This document shows, one piece after another, positions 43,174-51,125 of a stretch of 64,000 nt of DNA. Each line of letters starts with the position of its first letter. Position 1 is the stretch's first letter. A program made the position numbers and the translations under genes. This stretch comes from Nocardia brasiliensis IFM 10847 (lineage in GTDB: Bacteria; Actinomycetota; Actinomycetes; Mycobacteriales; Mycobacteriaceae): positions 1 through 64,000 of the forward strand of contig NZ_BAUA01000118.1 of the NCBI RefSeq assembly GCF_000710915.1, read 5' to 3'. Under the pieces are notes generated by a model. The model saw nothing but the letters and a program-made list of their open reading frames with translations. It ran no database searches and was not told the DNA's origin.

Positions 43174-43946
43174 TGCGCCGCGGCGGCGGCGATCACAGGA
43201 CCGAGACCGCCGGGCCCGAAGATCTCCTGACTCGACTCGACCTGCTTGCCGTTGACGAACACCGACGGGGTCGACTTGATGCCGCTCTTCAGCACGTCAT
43301 CGGTGCGGGCCTGGATGTACTTGTCGTACTTCACATCCGTGATGCAGTTCGCCACCGCGTCGGGATAGCCCGCGTCCTTGGCGATCTGGACCAGCTTGTC
43401 GTTGGGCAAGCCCGCGCCGCCTTCCGGCGGCTGCTGGGCGAACATCGAGGACACCCAGGCCTGGTACTTGGTCGGGTCCGCCTCGGCCACGCAGTACGAG
43501 GCGTTCGCCGCGCGGGTCGAGTAGCGGGTGGTGGACGCCTTGTCCAAGAAGGCGATCACGTCGTATTCGACCGCGGCCGTGCCGTTGTTCACCGCGTCGG
43601 CGAGCACCTGGGCGTTCGCGCCCTCGAAGCCCTTGCACGCAGGGCACTGCAGGTCGGCGACGACCCGCACGGTGACCTTCGCGTTCGGCTTGCCGATGCG
43701 CACCGCCCCGTTGTCGGTGATGGTGCCGGTGACCCCGTCCGGGGATGCGTTGGCGGCCGCCGGAATCGAGGGGGTGGGGCCGGGATCGTCCTTGCGGGCC
43801 TTCTTCACCGCGACACCGATGCCGATCGCGGCGATCAGGCCGATCAGCACGGCGGCCACGGCCACCTGGATGAAGATCTTGCGATTGCGGTCGGCGCGAT
43901 TCGCCGCCAGCAACGGATTCTTCTTCCCACCCGGGTTCTTGCTCAC
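43170..43946 (-). CDS. Membrane-tethered DsbA-like thiol-disulfide oxidoreductase
   Basis: 258 aa from the GTG at 43946. A basic N-terminus is followed by one transmembrane helix (IQVAVAAVLIGLIAAIGIGV), then an extracytoplasmic thioredoxin-fold domain with active site CPACKGF and cis-Pro region STPSVFVNGK. A second Cys pair (YCVAEAD and NCITDV) may stabilise the fold. The open frame extends further upstream, but without homology. It is coupled to VKOR, its predicted electron acceptor. Introduces disulfides into exported proteins. Confidence 0.9.
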   Translation of the reverse strand: MSKNPGGKKNPLLAANRADRNRKIFIQVAVAAVLIGLIAAIGIGVAVKKARKDDPGPTPSIPAAANASPDGVTGTITDNGAVRIGKPNAKVTVRVVADLQCPACKGFEGANAQVLADAVNNGTAAVEYDVIAFLDKASTTRYSTRAANASYCVAEADPTKYQAWVSSMFAQQPPEGGAGLPNDKLVQIAKDAGYPDAVANCITDVKYDKYIQARTDDVLKSGIKSTPSVFVNGKQVESSQEIFGPGGLGPVIAAAAAQ

Positions 43947-44138
43947 CGTGCGTTCACCACGCCTTTCGCTCGACTGCCGGTACCTGCCGCCACGATGGTA
44001 GAGCGCGAACTCGTCCCCGTGTGGTCGGGCCACGGCCCACATCATCGTGAACGAACCTGAGAGATTCCGAAATATCGGGCACTGGCGACGCCGAAAAATC
44101 CGTGTGGGTATTCGGGAGTTCCGGTCGAGAATGGTGGG

Positions 44139-44999
44139 ATGACTGCTCTCGGTGCTGTGTTTCGTCCGCAAAATCCGCCGGAACGGCTGCGTGCCGTCAC
44201 CCGGGTCGCCGAGGAATCGGGGCTGGCACAACTGTGGCTGTGGGAGGACTGTTTCTTCGAGAGCGGTATCGCCAGTGCGGCGGCCGCTCTCGCGTGGACC
44301 GAGCGACTGCACATCGGCATCGGGCTGCTGCCGGTGCCGCTGCGCAATGTGGCGTTGACCGCGATGGAAGCCGCGACGCTGCACCGGTTGTTCCCCGAGC
44401 GGGTACTGCTCGGCGTCGGGCACGGCGTGCTGGACTGGATGGGTCAGGTGGGCGCGCGGGTCGAGTCGCCGGTGACGTTGCTGGCCGAGTACCTGGACGC
44501 GTTGCGCGCCCTGCTCGCGGGCCAGCGGGTCACCACCTCGGGACGTTATGTGCAGCTCGAGGATGTGGCCCTGGACTGGCCGCCACTGGCGCCGCCGCGC
44601 ATCTACGCGGGAGCCAGGGGGCCGCGCTCGATCCGGCTGTGCGGGTCGCATGCCGATGGGACGCTGCTGGATTCGATCGCGGGCCCGGACAGCGTGCGGG
44701 CCGCTCGGGCGTTGATCGACGAAGGCCGGGCCGCGGCGGGCCGCACCGACCGGCATGTGGTGGTGGCGAACCTGCTCGCGGTGACCGGCCCGGACGCGGC
44801 GGCGCGGCTCGCGCACGTCCAAGCCACCACGACACCGCCGCTGGCCGGTGTCGCCGGTGACGCGCAGGCGGTCGCGGACGCGGTCCGCGCGCTGGCCGAG
44901 GCGGGCGCCGACACCGTGGTGATCCAGCCGACCGGAGACGAGCCGGATCCCGAAGGCTTCGTTCGCTTTGTCGCCGAACAGGTTCGCCCGCTCATCTAG
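44139..44999 (+). CDS. LLM-class (luciferase-like) flavin/F420-dependent oxidoreductase
   Basis: 286 aa TIM-barrel enzyme. Seen: LGAVFRPQNPPERL at the N-terminus, LWLWEDCFFESGI, IGIGLLPVPLRN, and GVGHGVLDWMGQVG, the typical F420/FMN-binding loops of the family. Shorter than full LLM enzymes of about 330 aa because of a compact C-terminus. Nocardiae use F420 widely, so F420 is the more likely cofactor. Substrate unknown. Upstream space of 192 bp separates it from the divergent dsbA-like gene; it ends 3 bp before the convergent ppk2 stop. Confidence 0.88.
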   Translation: MTALGAVFRPQNPPERLRAVTRVAEESGLAQLWLWEDCFFESGIASAAAALAWTERLHIGIGLLPVPLRNVALTAMEAATLHRLFPERVLLGVGHGVLDWMGQVGARVESPVTLLAEYLDALRALLAGQRVTTSGRYVQLEDVALDWPPLAPPRIYAGARGPRSIRLCGSHADGTLLDSIAGPDSVRAARALIDEGRAAAGRTDRHVVVANLLAVTGPDAAARLAHVQATTTPPLAGVAGDAQAVADAVRALAEAGADTVVIQPTGDEPDPEGFVRFVAEQVRPLI

Positions 45000-45002
45000 T
45001 GC

Positions 45003-45851
45003 TCAGGCTTTGTCGAGTCGCCGCTTCTGCTCCTCGACGTCGAACTGCGCGGCGGGCCACTCGAGGTCGAGCCGCTCCAGGGCGTCGATGAGCAGTTCGG
45101 TGACGGCGAGCCGGGAGAACCACTTGCGATCGGCGGGCACCACGTGCCACGGCGCGTACTCGGTGGACGTGCGATCCAGCATCGCCTGGTACGCCTCCTG
45201 ATAGGCGGGCCAGTAGCCGCGCTCATCGATATCGGAGGGGTTGAACTTCCAGTACTTGTCCGGCCGGTCCAGCCGTTCGCGCAGCCGCTTCTTCTGCTCG
45301 TCCAGCGAGACGAACATCGCCACCTTGACCACCGTGGTGCCCTCGTCGACGAGTTCCCGCTCGAAGGCGTTGATCTCGTCGTAGCGCGGTTCCCATTCCT
45401 TTTTCGACACCAGGTTGTGCACCCGGACCACCAGCACGTCCTCGTAGTGCGAGCGATCGAACACGCCGAGCTGGCCGCCGCGCGGCAGCGCGTTGCGGAT
45501 CCGCCACAGGTAGTGGTGGCGCTTCTCCTCCTCGGTCGGCACGCCGAACGCGTGGTGGTCCACACCCTGCGGATCGACCGAACCGATCACGTGCCGGACG
45601 ATGCCGCCCTTGCCCGCGGTGTCCATGCCCTGCAGCACCAGCAGCACACTGCGCAGGTCGCCGGAGCGCCCGTTGGCATAGAGCCGTTCCTGCAGCGCGG
45701 ACAGCACCGTGGTGCGTTCGGCCAGCAGGTCCAGCCCCGCTGCCTTGTCACCGGCGAAGCCCGGTGTCGCGGAGGTGTCCAGCTCGGCGATCTGTAAGCC
45801 GTCGGCCTGCAGCGCTTCGGTAGCCGGAACGGACCAGCCCTTCTTAGCCAT
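45003..45851 (-). CDS. Polyphosphate kinase 2 (PPK2) family
   Basis: Transfers phosphate between polyphosphate and nucleotides. 282 aa single-domain PPK2. Walker A is LQGMDTAGKGG, Walker B-like FDRSHYEDVLV, and the lid has Arg/Lys residues in KKRLRERLDRPDKYWKFNPSD. The Gly-Met-Asp loop is the usual class I/III type; which nucleotide it favours cannot be read with certainty. Cytoplasmic. Monocistronic, convergent with the LLM oxidoreductase. Confidence 0.93.
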   Translation of the reverse strand: MAKKGWSVPATEALQADGLQIAELDTSATPGFAGDKAAGLDLLAERTTVLSALQERLYANGRSGDLRSVLLVLQGMDTAGKGGIVRHVIGSVDPQGVDHHAFGVPTEEEKRHHYLWRIRNALPRGGQLGVFDRSHYEDVLVVRVHNLVSKKEWEPRYDEINAFERELVDEGTTVVKVAMFVSLDEQKKRLRERLDRPDKYWKFNPSDIDERGYWPAYQEAYQAMLDRTSTEYAPWHVVPADRKWFSRLAVTELLIDALERLDLEWPAAQFDVEEQKRRLDKA

Positions 45852-45905
45852 GCACTACAGCTAACCAGGTGCGCGCCGCGCGGGTCGGTGCGACGGCGCA
45901 GCGTG

Positions 45906-46637
45906 TCACCCCCGGATATGGGCGAGCGCGACGAGTTGCGCGGCGAAATCCTCGTCCGAGACCGGAGTGAGGATGAGGTCCTGCGAGGTGGTCAGCAGGT
46001 AGCGGCCGTCGCCGGTGAAATCGAGCCAGGTGCGATGGCGGGTGGGCGGCGACATCGGATTGTCGGGTTCGACGGTGACGGTCAGGAAGCCCCGCCCGTC
46101 GACCGGCTTGCGCAGCGTGTGCCGGAAGCGGGCGGCGCCACGCTGTCCGTTGGCGCCGAACGGTTCGGTGCGTTCCTGGCCGAGCACCGCGTCCTGGGGC
46201 TCGCGCATGGTGCCGAGTTTCCCCGCGCGGGCCGGGCCGATGATCTGCACCAGACGCTCGCCCACCGCACGGGCGTGGCACATCAGCACCGTGACCTTCT
46301 CCGGGGTGGCGACCAGGATGCCCGCGTGATTGTGCACCACCGCGGCGAAGGCCAGGATGCGTTCGGTATCGGCGCCGGAACCGTTGCGCGGCGGGGTGTT
46401 CCGTTCCCCGGACAGGGTGAGGGTGGTGGCGTCGGTGCGGCCGCACAGCATGAGCGCGGCGGCCAGGTCCGGGTCGGCCTGCCGGGCGAAGCGCTGCGGC
46501 AGACGCAGTGCGGCGTACTCGGATTCGGTGCGCACGGTGGCCGCGGGCACCATGTTGACCGGATACGGCCTGCGATCCAGACCCGTCTCGTTTTCCCAGA
46601 CATGCGAGAACTCGTCCGGGGTCAGCACCCATTTCAC
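45906..46637 (-). CDS. EspG-family type VII secretion chaperone
   Basis: 243 aa. EspG proteins hold PE/PPE-type substrates soluble in the cytoplasm before ESX export. The pattern of the family is seen: WVLTPDEFSHVWENE start, RPYPVNM, a central beta sheet, the C-terminal half with GQRGAARFRHTLRKPVDG, and a final domain RYLLTTSQDLILTPVSDEDF. The start overlaps the stop of the PPE-like gene by 4 bp, the normal order of substrate then chaperone. No EccB-E or mycosin gene is in the window, so the cargo must use an ESX system encoded elsewhere. Confidence 0.85.
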   Translation of the reverse strand: MKWVLTPDEFSHVWENETGLDRRPYPVNMVPAATVRTESEYAALRLPQRFARQADPDLAAALMLCGRTDATTLTLSGERNTPPRNGSGADTERILAFAAVVHNHAGILVATPEKVTVLMCHARAVGERLVQIIGPARAGKLGTMREPQDAVLGQERTEPFGANGQRGAARFRHTLRKPVDGRGFLTVTVEPDNPMSPPTRHRTWLDFTGDGRYLLTTSQDLILTPVSDEDFAAQLVALAHIRG

Positions 46638-47272
46638 CGCGCGCCGCCCCCGTCGCCGGCCGGTCGCGGTCCGTCGGGCGGGGCGAGGAATTGGGGCACG
46701 CAGTCGCCGGAGGCGGGCATGGTCGGCGCGTAGACGTAGGTCATCGTGTCCCGGACATCGGCCTCGACATCGGCGGCGGCGCTGTCGTGCGCCATCCGCC
46801 GCTTGCCGCCGTAGACGGCCTCGGCGGCCGGATCGTCCAGCGGCCGATACGGTTCGGGCGGCGGGATCGCGCTCCGAATGGTCTGCGCGGCATCAGCGTT
46901 CAGTTCCATCAGCCGCGCCACCGCACGGCAGACGTCCTGTGCCTCGATCCCGGTGCGGACGAACTCCCGGGTGGCGCGCAGCGCGGCGTCGGCGGTCTGG
47001 CCCGACCAGCGGGCGAATTCGCGGTTGGCGGCATCGGAGAAGGCCTGGAACGCCTCGGCCAACGCGCCGGCGTTCGCCAGCCAGGCCGCGGCGACCTGGC
47101 CGAGCGCGGCCGGGTTCAGCGGCTCGCGGGCCAGCTCCCAGATCTCCTGGTGGGTATAGGAACCGAACAACTCCCGATCCGCCGCGTACGCGGGATCGGT
47201 TGCGCCGGTGCGTAACCCGGCGAGCTCCTGGCGGATGAGCGCGGCGACGGCCCGGGCTGCGGAGTCTGCCAT
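46634..47272 (-). CDS. PPE-like helical substrate of type VII secretion
   Basis: 212 aa, mostly alpha-helical, Ala-rich. A WSGQ motif in FARWSGQTADAAL gives the WxG turn of the PPE/WXG100 superfamily. The C-terminal part is Pro-rich with TYVYAPTMPASG. It lacks the strict N-terminal PPE triplet, so I call it PPE-like. Between a small helical gene (21 bp upstream) and espG (4-bp overlap), it has the position of an ESX substrate. Function of the exported protein is unknown. Confidence 0.65.
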   Translation of the reverse strand: MADSAARAVAALIRQELAGLRTGATDPAYAADRELFGSYTHQEIWELAREPLNPAALGQVAAAWLANAGALAEAFQAFSDAANREFARWSGQTADAALRATREFVRTGIEAQDVCRAVARLMELNADAAQTIRSAIPPPEPYRPLDDPAAEAVYGGKRRMAHDSAAADVEADVRDTMTYVYAPTMPASGDCVPQFLAPPDGPRPAGDGGGAR

Positions 47273-47293
47273 CGCTTCAGTTCCCTGCTGCTC

Positions 47294-47683
47294 TCATCGC
47301 GATTCCAGATGCGCGGTGACCACCGCGAGCGCGGCACGGTGCGCCGCCTCCGCGTCGGCGAAGCGTTTGCCCGCGGCCAGATACGCGGCCTTGAACAGCA
47401 GCGCCGTCTCCTGAAAGGCCGCGAGCGTGTCCAGGTACTGCCTGCCCTTGTCGCGGAAGCCGCGGGTGAGGCCGTGGCCGGTGGGCAGGTTCGGGAAGCC
47501 CGTCACTTCGGTCACCAGATGGCCGGTGGTCATGGCGCGGCGTAGGTCCTCGACGAGCTTGTCGCATGCGGCAGCGAGGTTTTCGGCAACCTCGGCGTCC
47601 AACTCGAAGGGCTTGCCCGTGCCGCCGGTGGCCGCCGCGTACAGCAGCCGTGCCGTTCCCTGCCCGGTATCCGGTACCGCCAT
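47294..47683 (-). CDS. Small helical protein, putative ESX partner of the PPE-like protein
   Basis: 129 aa from the ATG at 47683, preceded by GAGGGGG. Two long predicted helices, around ELDAEVAENLAAACDKLV and DTLAAFQETALLFKAAYLAA, with a Gly/Pro loop (TGFPNLPTGHG) between them, the layout of ESAT-6/PE-type hairpins though longer. No clear WxG and no exact YxxxD/E signal at the C-terminus. As first gene of the ppe-espG operon it is the likely heterodimer partner of the PPE-like protein (inference). I do not recognise a named family. Confidence 0.55.
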   Translation of the reverse strand: MAVPDTGQGTARLLYAAATGGTGKPFELDAEVAENLAAACDKLVEDLRRAMTTGHLVTEVTGFPNLPTGHGLTRGFRDKGRQYLDTLAAFQETALLFKAAYLAAGKRFADAEAAHRAALAVVTAHLESR

Positions 47684-47737
47684 GTGGGAACCCCCTCTGT
47701 TCGGTCCACTGCCTGCCGCGGTATTGGATGGGCACTC

Positions 47738-47749
47738 TACCGGTCGGTA
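47738..47749. promoter_or_regulatory. Palindrome TACCG-GT-CGGTA upstream of the ESX satellite operon
   Basis: Perfect inverted repeat TACCGGTCGGTA, 55 bp upstream of the first ATG of the minus-strand operon. On that strand TAGAGT overlaps its edge and could be the -10. Likely a repressor site of TetR type; the regulator is unknown. Confidence 0.4.
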
Positions 47750-47858
47750 AGGCGCGGCGGGCGCGCCTTCGGCGGCTGTGACCAGGGGCACGATTGCCGG
47801 CCGGCGGCGGTGCGCGCAGCGTCGCGGCCGGCCCGTGACAGGTCCGTATGCTGGCTGG

Positions 47859-49088
47859 ATGGGCGCGCTGGCGGGCACTTTGGTGACGGTCGCCGAGGAT
47901 CTGGACTCGGTGACGACGGTGGGGCGTGAGGACGACCCCGCCGCGGCGGGCTCGACCCGCGCGGCGGTCGACGCGGTGTGGGAGTCCGTGCGCGACTGGT
48001 ACCGGATGGGCACCACCCCGGCCATCCAGCTCTGCCTGCGGCGCGACGGCAAGATCGTGCTGAACCGCGCCATCGGGCACGGCTGGGGGAACGCGCCGGG
48101 CGACGCGCCCGACGCGGTGCAGGTGCTCGCCACGCCGGACAGCCCGTTCTGCGGGTTCTCGACCGCGAAGGGGGTCGCGGCCGCGGTGATGTGCATGCTC
48201 GCCGAACAGGGCGCGTTCGGCCTGGACGAGCCGGTATGCGCCTACATTCCGGAGTTCGCGGCCAACGGCAAGGATCGGATCACCATCGGTGACGTGCTGT
48301 CGCATTCGGCGGGCGTGCCGTTCATCACCCCGCCCTACAAGGGTTTTCAGCTCATCGTCGACGAAGATCTGGCGGTGCGCGCGCTGACCGATCTGGTGCC
48401 CAGTTGGCCGACCGGCCGCTTCCGGATCTATCACGCGATGACCGGCGGGCTCATCCAGCGGTTGCTCGTGCAGCGGGCGACCGGCAAACGGATGCGCGAG
48501 CACCTGGCCGAGCAGGTGCTGGACCCGCTCGGGTTCCGGTGGACCAATTTCGGCGTCGACGCCGCCGAGGTCGACCAGGTCGTGCCGAGCGTGCAGACCG
48601 GTCCCGGACCTTCGCGGGTGTCGAAGTTCCTGGCGCGCAAGGCCCTCGGCGGCGGCATGGGCAAAGCGGTCTCCGATGCGGGCACGCGGGCGCTGCTCAC
48701 CGCGGAGCTGCCCTCCGGCAACCTGGTCACCACGGCGGCCGAGCTGTCGCGCTTCTACGAAATCCTCGCGCGCGGCGGCGAATTGGACGGGATCCGGATC
48801 ATGCGGCCCGAGACCGTGCGCGCCGCGGTACAACCGGCGAAATGGCTGCCCGGTCTCGCCGGCCGCGTCAGCCGGGCCGGGTACGAACTGGGCGGTCGCA
48901 GATCGAAGTTCGGCCGCGACACCCGCGCGCACTTCGGCCGCAGCGGCCTCACCACCCAGTACGGCTGGGCCGACCCGGCACGTGGGCTCGCCGGGGCCGT
49001 GCTCACCAGCGGCAAGGCGACCACCGACACCGACCGTCCGTGGCGGCTGGTCGCCCAGATCTCCGACACCTTCCCGCCGGTGCGCTGA
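47859..49088 (+). CDS. Class C beta-lactamase-fold serine hydrolase (esterase/LACTB type)
   Basis: 409 aa. The start is set at the ATG at 47859, where family similarity begins. Active-site Ser-Lys in FSTAKGVAAA (SxxK), Tyr in the FRIYHAMTGG block, and ending with GLTTQYGW close to the third motif. The neighbouring LSHSAGVPF is the typical loop after the nucleophile. No signal peptide, so cytoplasmic; members in actinobacteria are usually carboxylesterases rather than beta-lactamases. Divergent from the ESX satellite operon. Confidence 0.88.
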   Translation: MGALAGTLVTVAEDLDSVTTVGREDDPAAAGSTRAAVDAVWESVRDWYRMGTTPAIQLCLRRDGKIVLNRAIGHGWGNAPGDAPDAVQVLATPDSPFCGFSTAKGVAAAVMCMLAEQGAFGLDEPVCAYIPEFAANGKDRITIGDVLSHSAGVPFITPPYKGFQLIVDEDLAVRALTDLVPSWPTGRFRIYHAMTGGLIQRLLVQRATGKRMREHLAEQVLDPLGFRWTNFGVDAAEVDQVVPSVQTGPGPSRVSKFLARKALGGGMGKAVSDAGTRALLTAELPSGNLVTTAAELSRFYEILARGGELDGIRIMRPETVRAAVQPAKWLPGLAGRVSRAGYELGGRRSKFGRDTRAHFGRSGLTTQYGWADPARGLAGAVLTSGKATTDTDRPWRLVAQISDTFPPVR

Positions 49089-49240
49089 GGCCGGTCCCGC
49101 AGCGCTCACCGAATGAGAGCAAAGGGATATAGGCTGAGGCAACGGCGTGAAAGTAACTGGTATGTATCGAATTCGAGCGTTCGGCCGATAGGGGAGCGGG
49201 GGTGCGGTATGCGCGCCTGTGCTCGAAATGGAGGTCGAAC

Positions 49241-49840
49241 ATGGTGAATCCGGGAAGAAGTAGCCGCAAGTTCCGGCGACTGGTCCTGCTGACAGTTGTC
49301 ATCGGAGCCTCGGCCCTCGCGCCGGTGGCGGCCTTCGCGGCCCCGGACACGACCGCGCCCGCTGCGCCCACCACCGCCGCGCCGGTCACCCCGGCCCCGC
49401 CGGTGACACCCCCGCCGACCAACTCGCCCGCACCGACGACCCCGCCGCCCACCACGGCGCCCAAGCCGCCGGCCGATCCGTACGGTCCCGACGGCTACGA
49501 CTCCTCCGGTTACGACCGGTTCGGGTATGACCGATTCGGTTACGACCGCGACGGATTCGACCGCTCCGGGCTGGACCGCTGGGGTAACGACCGGTCCGGC
49601 TACGGCCGCGACGGTTTCAACGACGAGGGCTTCGACCGTTCCGGCTTCGACCGTTCAGGTTATGACCGGTGGGGTTACGACCGATCCGGCTACAACCACA
49701 ACGGATTCGACCGGTGGGGTTATGACCGCTGGGGATACACCGCACAGGGCTGCGCCCGTTCCGGGGAGGACAAGCCGGATGCCGATCACGCCGCCTGCGA
49801 AGCGCGACGGCAGCGTCCGCCCACCGGCAGTGCTTCCTGA
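49241..49840 (+). CDS. Secreted protein with 17 pentapeptide (G-Y/F-D-R-x) repeats
   Basis: 199 aa. The ATG at 49241 is chosen because GGAGG lies 8 bp upstream. A Sec signal peptide (basic SSRKFRR, hydrophobic core, cleavage around AFA-APD) is followed by a Thr/Pro/Ala-rich, cell-wall-spanning-type linker of about 50 residues. Then come 17 tandem five-residue units with consensus G-(Y/F)-D-R-(F/S/W/D), and a short tail with two Cys (GCARSGED, ACEARR). Aromatic, Asp and Arg residues repeat every five positions, suggesting a regular coil or solenoid exposed on the cell surface. I know no function for it. It lies between two serine hydrolase genes. Confidence 0.85.
   Translation: MVNPGRSSRKFRRLVLLTVVIGASALAPVAAFAAPDTTAPAAPTTAAPVTPAPPVTPPPTNSPAPTTPPPTTAPKPPADPYGPDGYDSSGYDRFGYDRFGYDRDGFDRSGLDRWGNDRSGYGRDGFNDEGFDRSGFDRSGYDRWGYDRSGYNHNGFDRWGYDRWGYTAQGCARSGEDKPDADHAACEARRQRPPTGSAS
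49493..49747 (+). repeat. 17 x 15-bp coding repeat
   Basis: Each 15-bp unit encodes G-aromatic-D-R-x. Units at the protein level run GYDSS, GYDRF twice, GYDRD, GFDRS, GLDRW, GNDRS and so on to GYTAQ. Codons vary between units (GGT/GGC, TAC/TAT), so the array is old enough to have diverged while the protein pattern was kept. Confidence 0.9.
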
Positions 49841-49898
49841 GTGTCGTTGACCTGGCTGCCCTTTCGCAGTCGGGGCCGGGGTAGGTGATCGTCCGGGT

Positions 49899-51032
49899 TC
49901 AGCCCGCGCAGAAGGCCGCGTCGAGCACGCTGTTCATCGCCGCCTGATACATCACGGTGGTGAGCGGATCGGGCAGCAGGTTCATGCTGAGCGTGACGGC
50001 GCGGGTCGGCGTGGCGGCGTTGACGACCAAGAAGCCGTTCATCGCGCCGCCGTGGCTCCAGATCTCCATCCCGCAGGCGTTGATCCGGCGGAACAGCCCG
50101 AGACCGAAATCGGCGTCGCGGAGCGGGTCGCCGGAGGGCACGGTGCGCTGCATCTGCGCCAGCTGCGCGGGCGGCAACAGTTCGCCGGACAGCAGGGCCA
50201 TGAAGAACCGGCCGAGGTCGGCGCCGGTGGCGACCATCGCGCCGTCGGCCAGTCCCCAGCCCGGATCGATATCGGTGATGTCCACCAGCGCGCCGTCGAA
50301 GGCGTGGTATCCGCGCGGATGCGGCGCGCGAATCACGTGCTCCAGCGGGAACAATGGCCAGTAGGTGTCGCGCAGGCCGAGCGGGATGATGATCCGCCGG
50401 GTGACCTCGACCCCCACCGGTACCCCCATGACGCGTTCGATCAACTCGCCCGCCAGCAGGAAATCCGTATTGGAATAGCCGGAACTGGTGCGCGGGGCGA
50501 AGACCGCGGGCTGATCGAGACCGAGCCGGATCAGCTCCGCGGCCGGTCGCGGACGCTGCAATCGGTCGACCGAGGTCAGATCCAGGTAGGCCAGGTAGTC
50601 GGGTATCCCACTGGTGTGCTGCAACAGATCTCGCACGGTGATCTGGTGCCCGTCGCCGCCGGGACCGTTGACCACTCCCGGCAGGTACTGCTCGATCGGC
50701 GCGTCCAGCTCGACCCTGCCCTCTGCGGCGAGCTGCAACACCACCGTCGCCACGAAGGTCTTGGTATTGCTGGCGATCCGCACCTGCGCGTTGTCCGGGA
50801 ACGGCGCGCCGGTGGCCAGATCGCCTACGCCGCTGTCGATCTGCGCGTTCGCGTCGGCGCCGCGCACCACCAGCTGGGCGCCGGGCACACCGATGGACCG
50901 GATCAGCAGATCGAGGTCGGCCTGCAATCCCACCGGGGCGGAGCCGGGTTCGGCGACCGCGACCCCCGCCCCGGCGAACGTCGACATCGTCACCGCCGCA
51001 ACTACGGCGGCCGTCAGCCAGGAATACCGCAC
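49899..51032 (-). CDS. Secreted class C beta-lactamase/D-Ala-D-Ala carboxypeptidase-like serine hydrolase
   Basis: 377 aa from a GTG preceded by GGAG. Signal peptide with a hydrophobic core (WLTAAVVAAVTMSTFAGAGV) and cleavage near VAVA-EPG. Catalytic motifs SNTK (SxxK), YSN in SSGYSNTDFLL, and HGG in WSHGGAMNGF, all complete. The LLQHTSGIPDYL loop follows. Typical of exported peptidases and esterases that act on peptidoglycan or on small esters; beta-lactam hydrolysis cannot be excluded. Convergent with the pentapeptide-repeat gene. Confidence 0.9.
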   Translation of the reverse strand: MRYSWLTAAVVAAVTMSTFAGAGVAVAEPGSAPVGLQADLDLLIRSIGVPGAQLVVRGADANAQIDSGVGDLATGAPFPDNAQVRIASNTKTFVATVVLQLAAEGRVELDAPIEQYLPGVVNGPGGDGHQITVRDLLQHTSGIPDYLAYLDLTSVDRLQRPRPAAELIRLGLDQPAVFAPRTSSGYSNTDFLLAGELIERVMGVPVGVEVTRRIIIPLGLRDTYWPLFPLEHVIRAPHPRGYHAFDGALVDITDIDPGWGLADGAMVATGADLGRFFMALLSGELLPPAQLAQMQRTVPSGDPLRDADFGLGLFRRINACGMEIWSHGGAMNGFLVVNAATPTRAVTLSMNLLPDPLTTVMYQAAMNSVLDAAFCAG

Positions 51033-51125
51033 CAGATCTCCACTCCGTCGCCCGTGACCCCTTACCGGTATCTCGTCCGACGGGGCAACCGTTTACGCCC
51101 CAGGAGATTTCGTGCGGCCTGCGGC

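Noticed and set aside
47277-49142. 621-codon minus-strand frame opposite the serine hydrolase
   Set aside because: Shadow of the hydrolase gene. Only the part at 47294-47683, in another frame, has a ribosome-binding site and operon context.
49493-49747. CRISPR array
   Set aside because: The 15-bp period is in frame, encodes protein repeats without spacers, and lies within a gene with a signal peptide.
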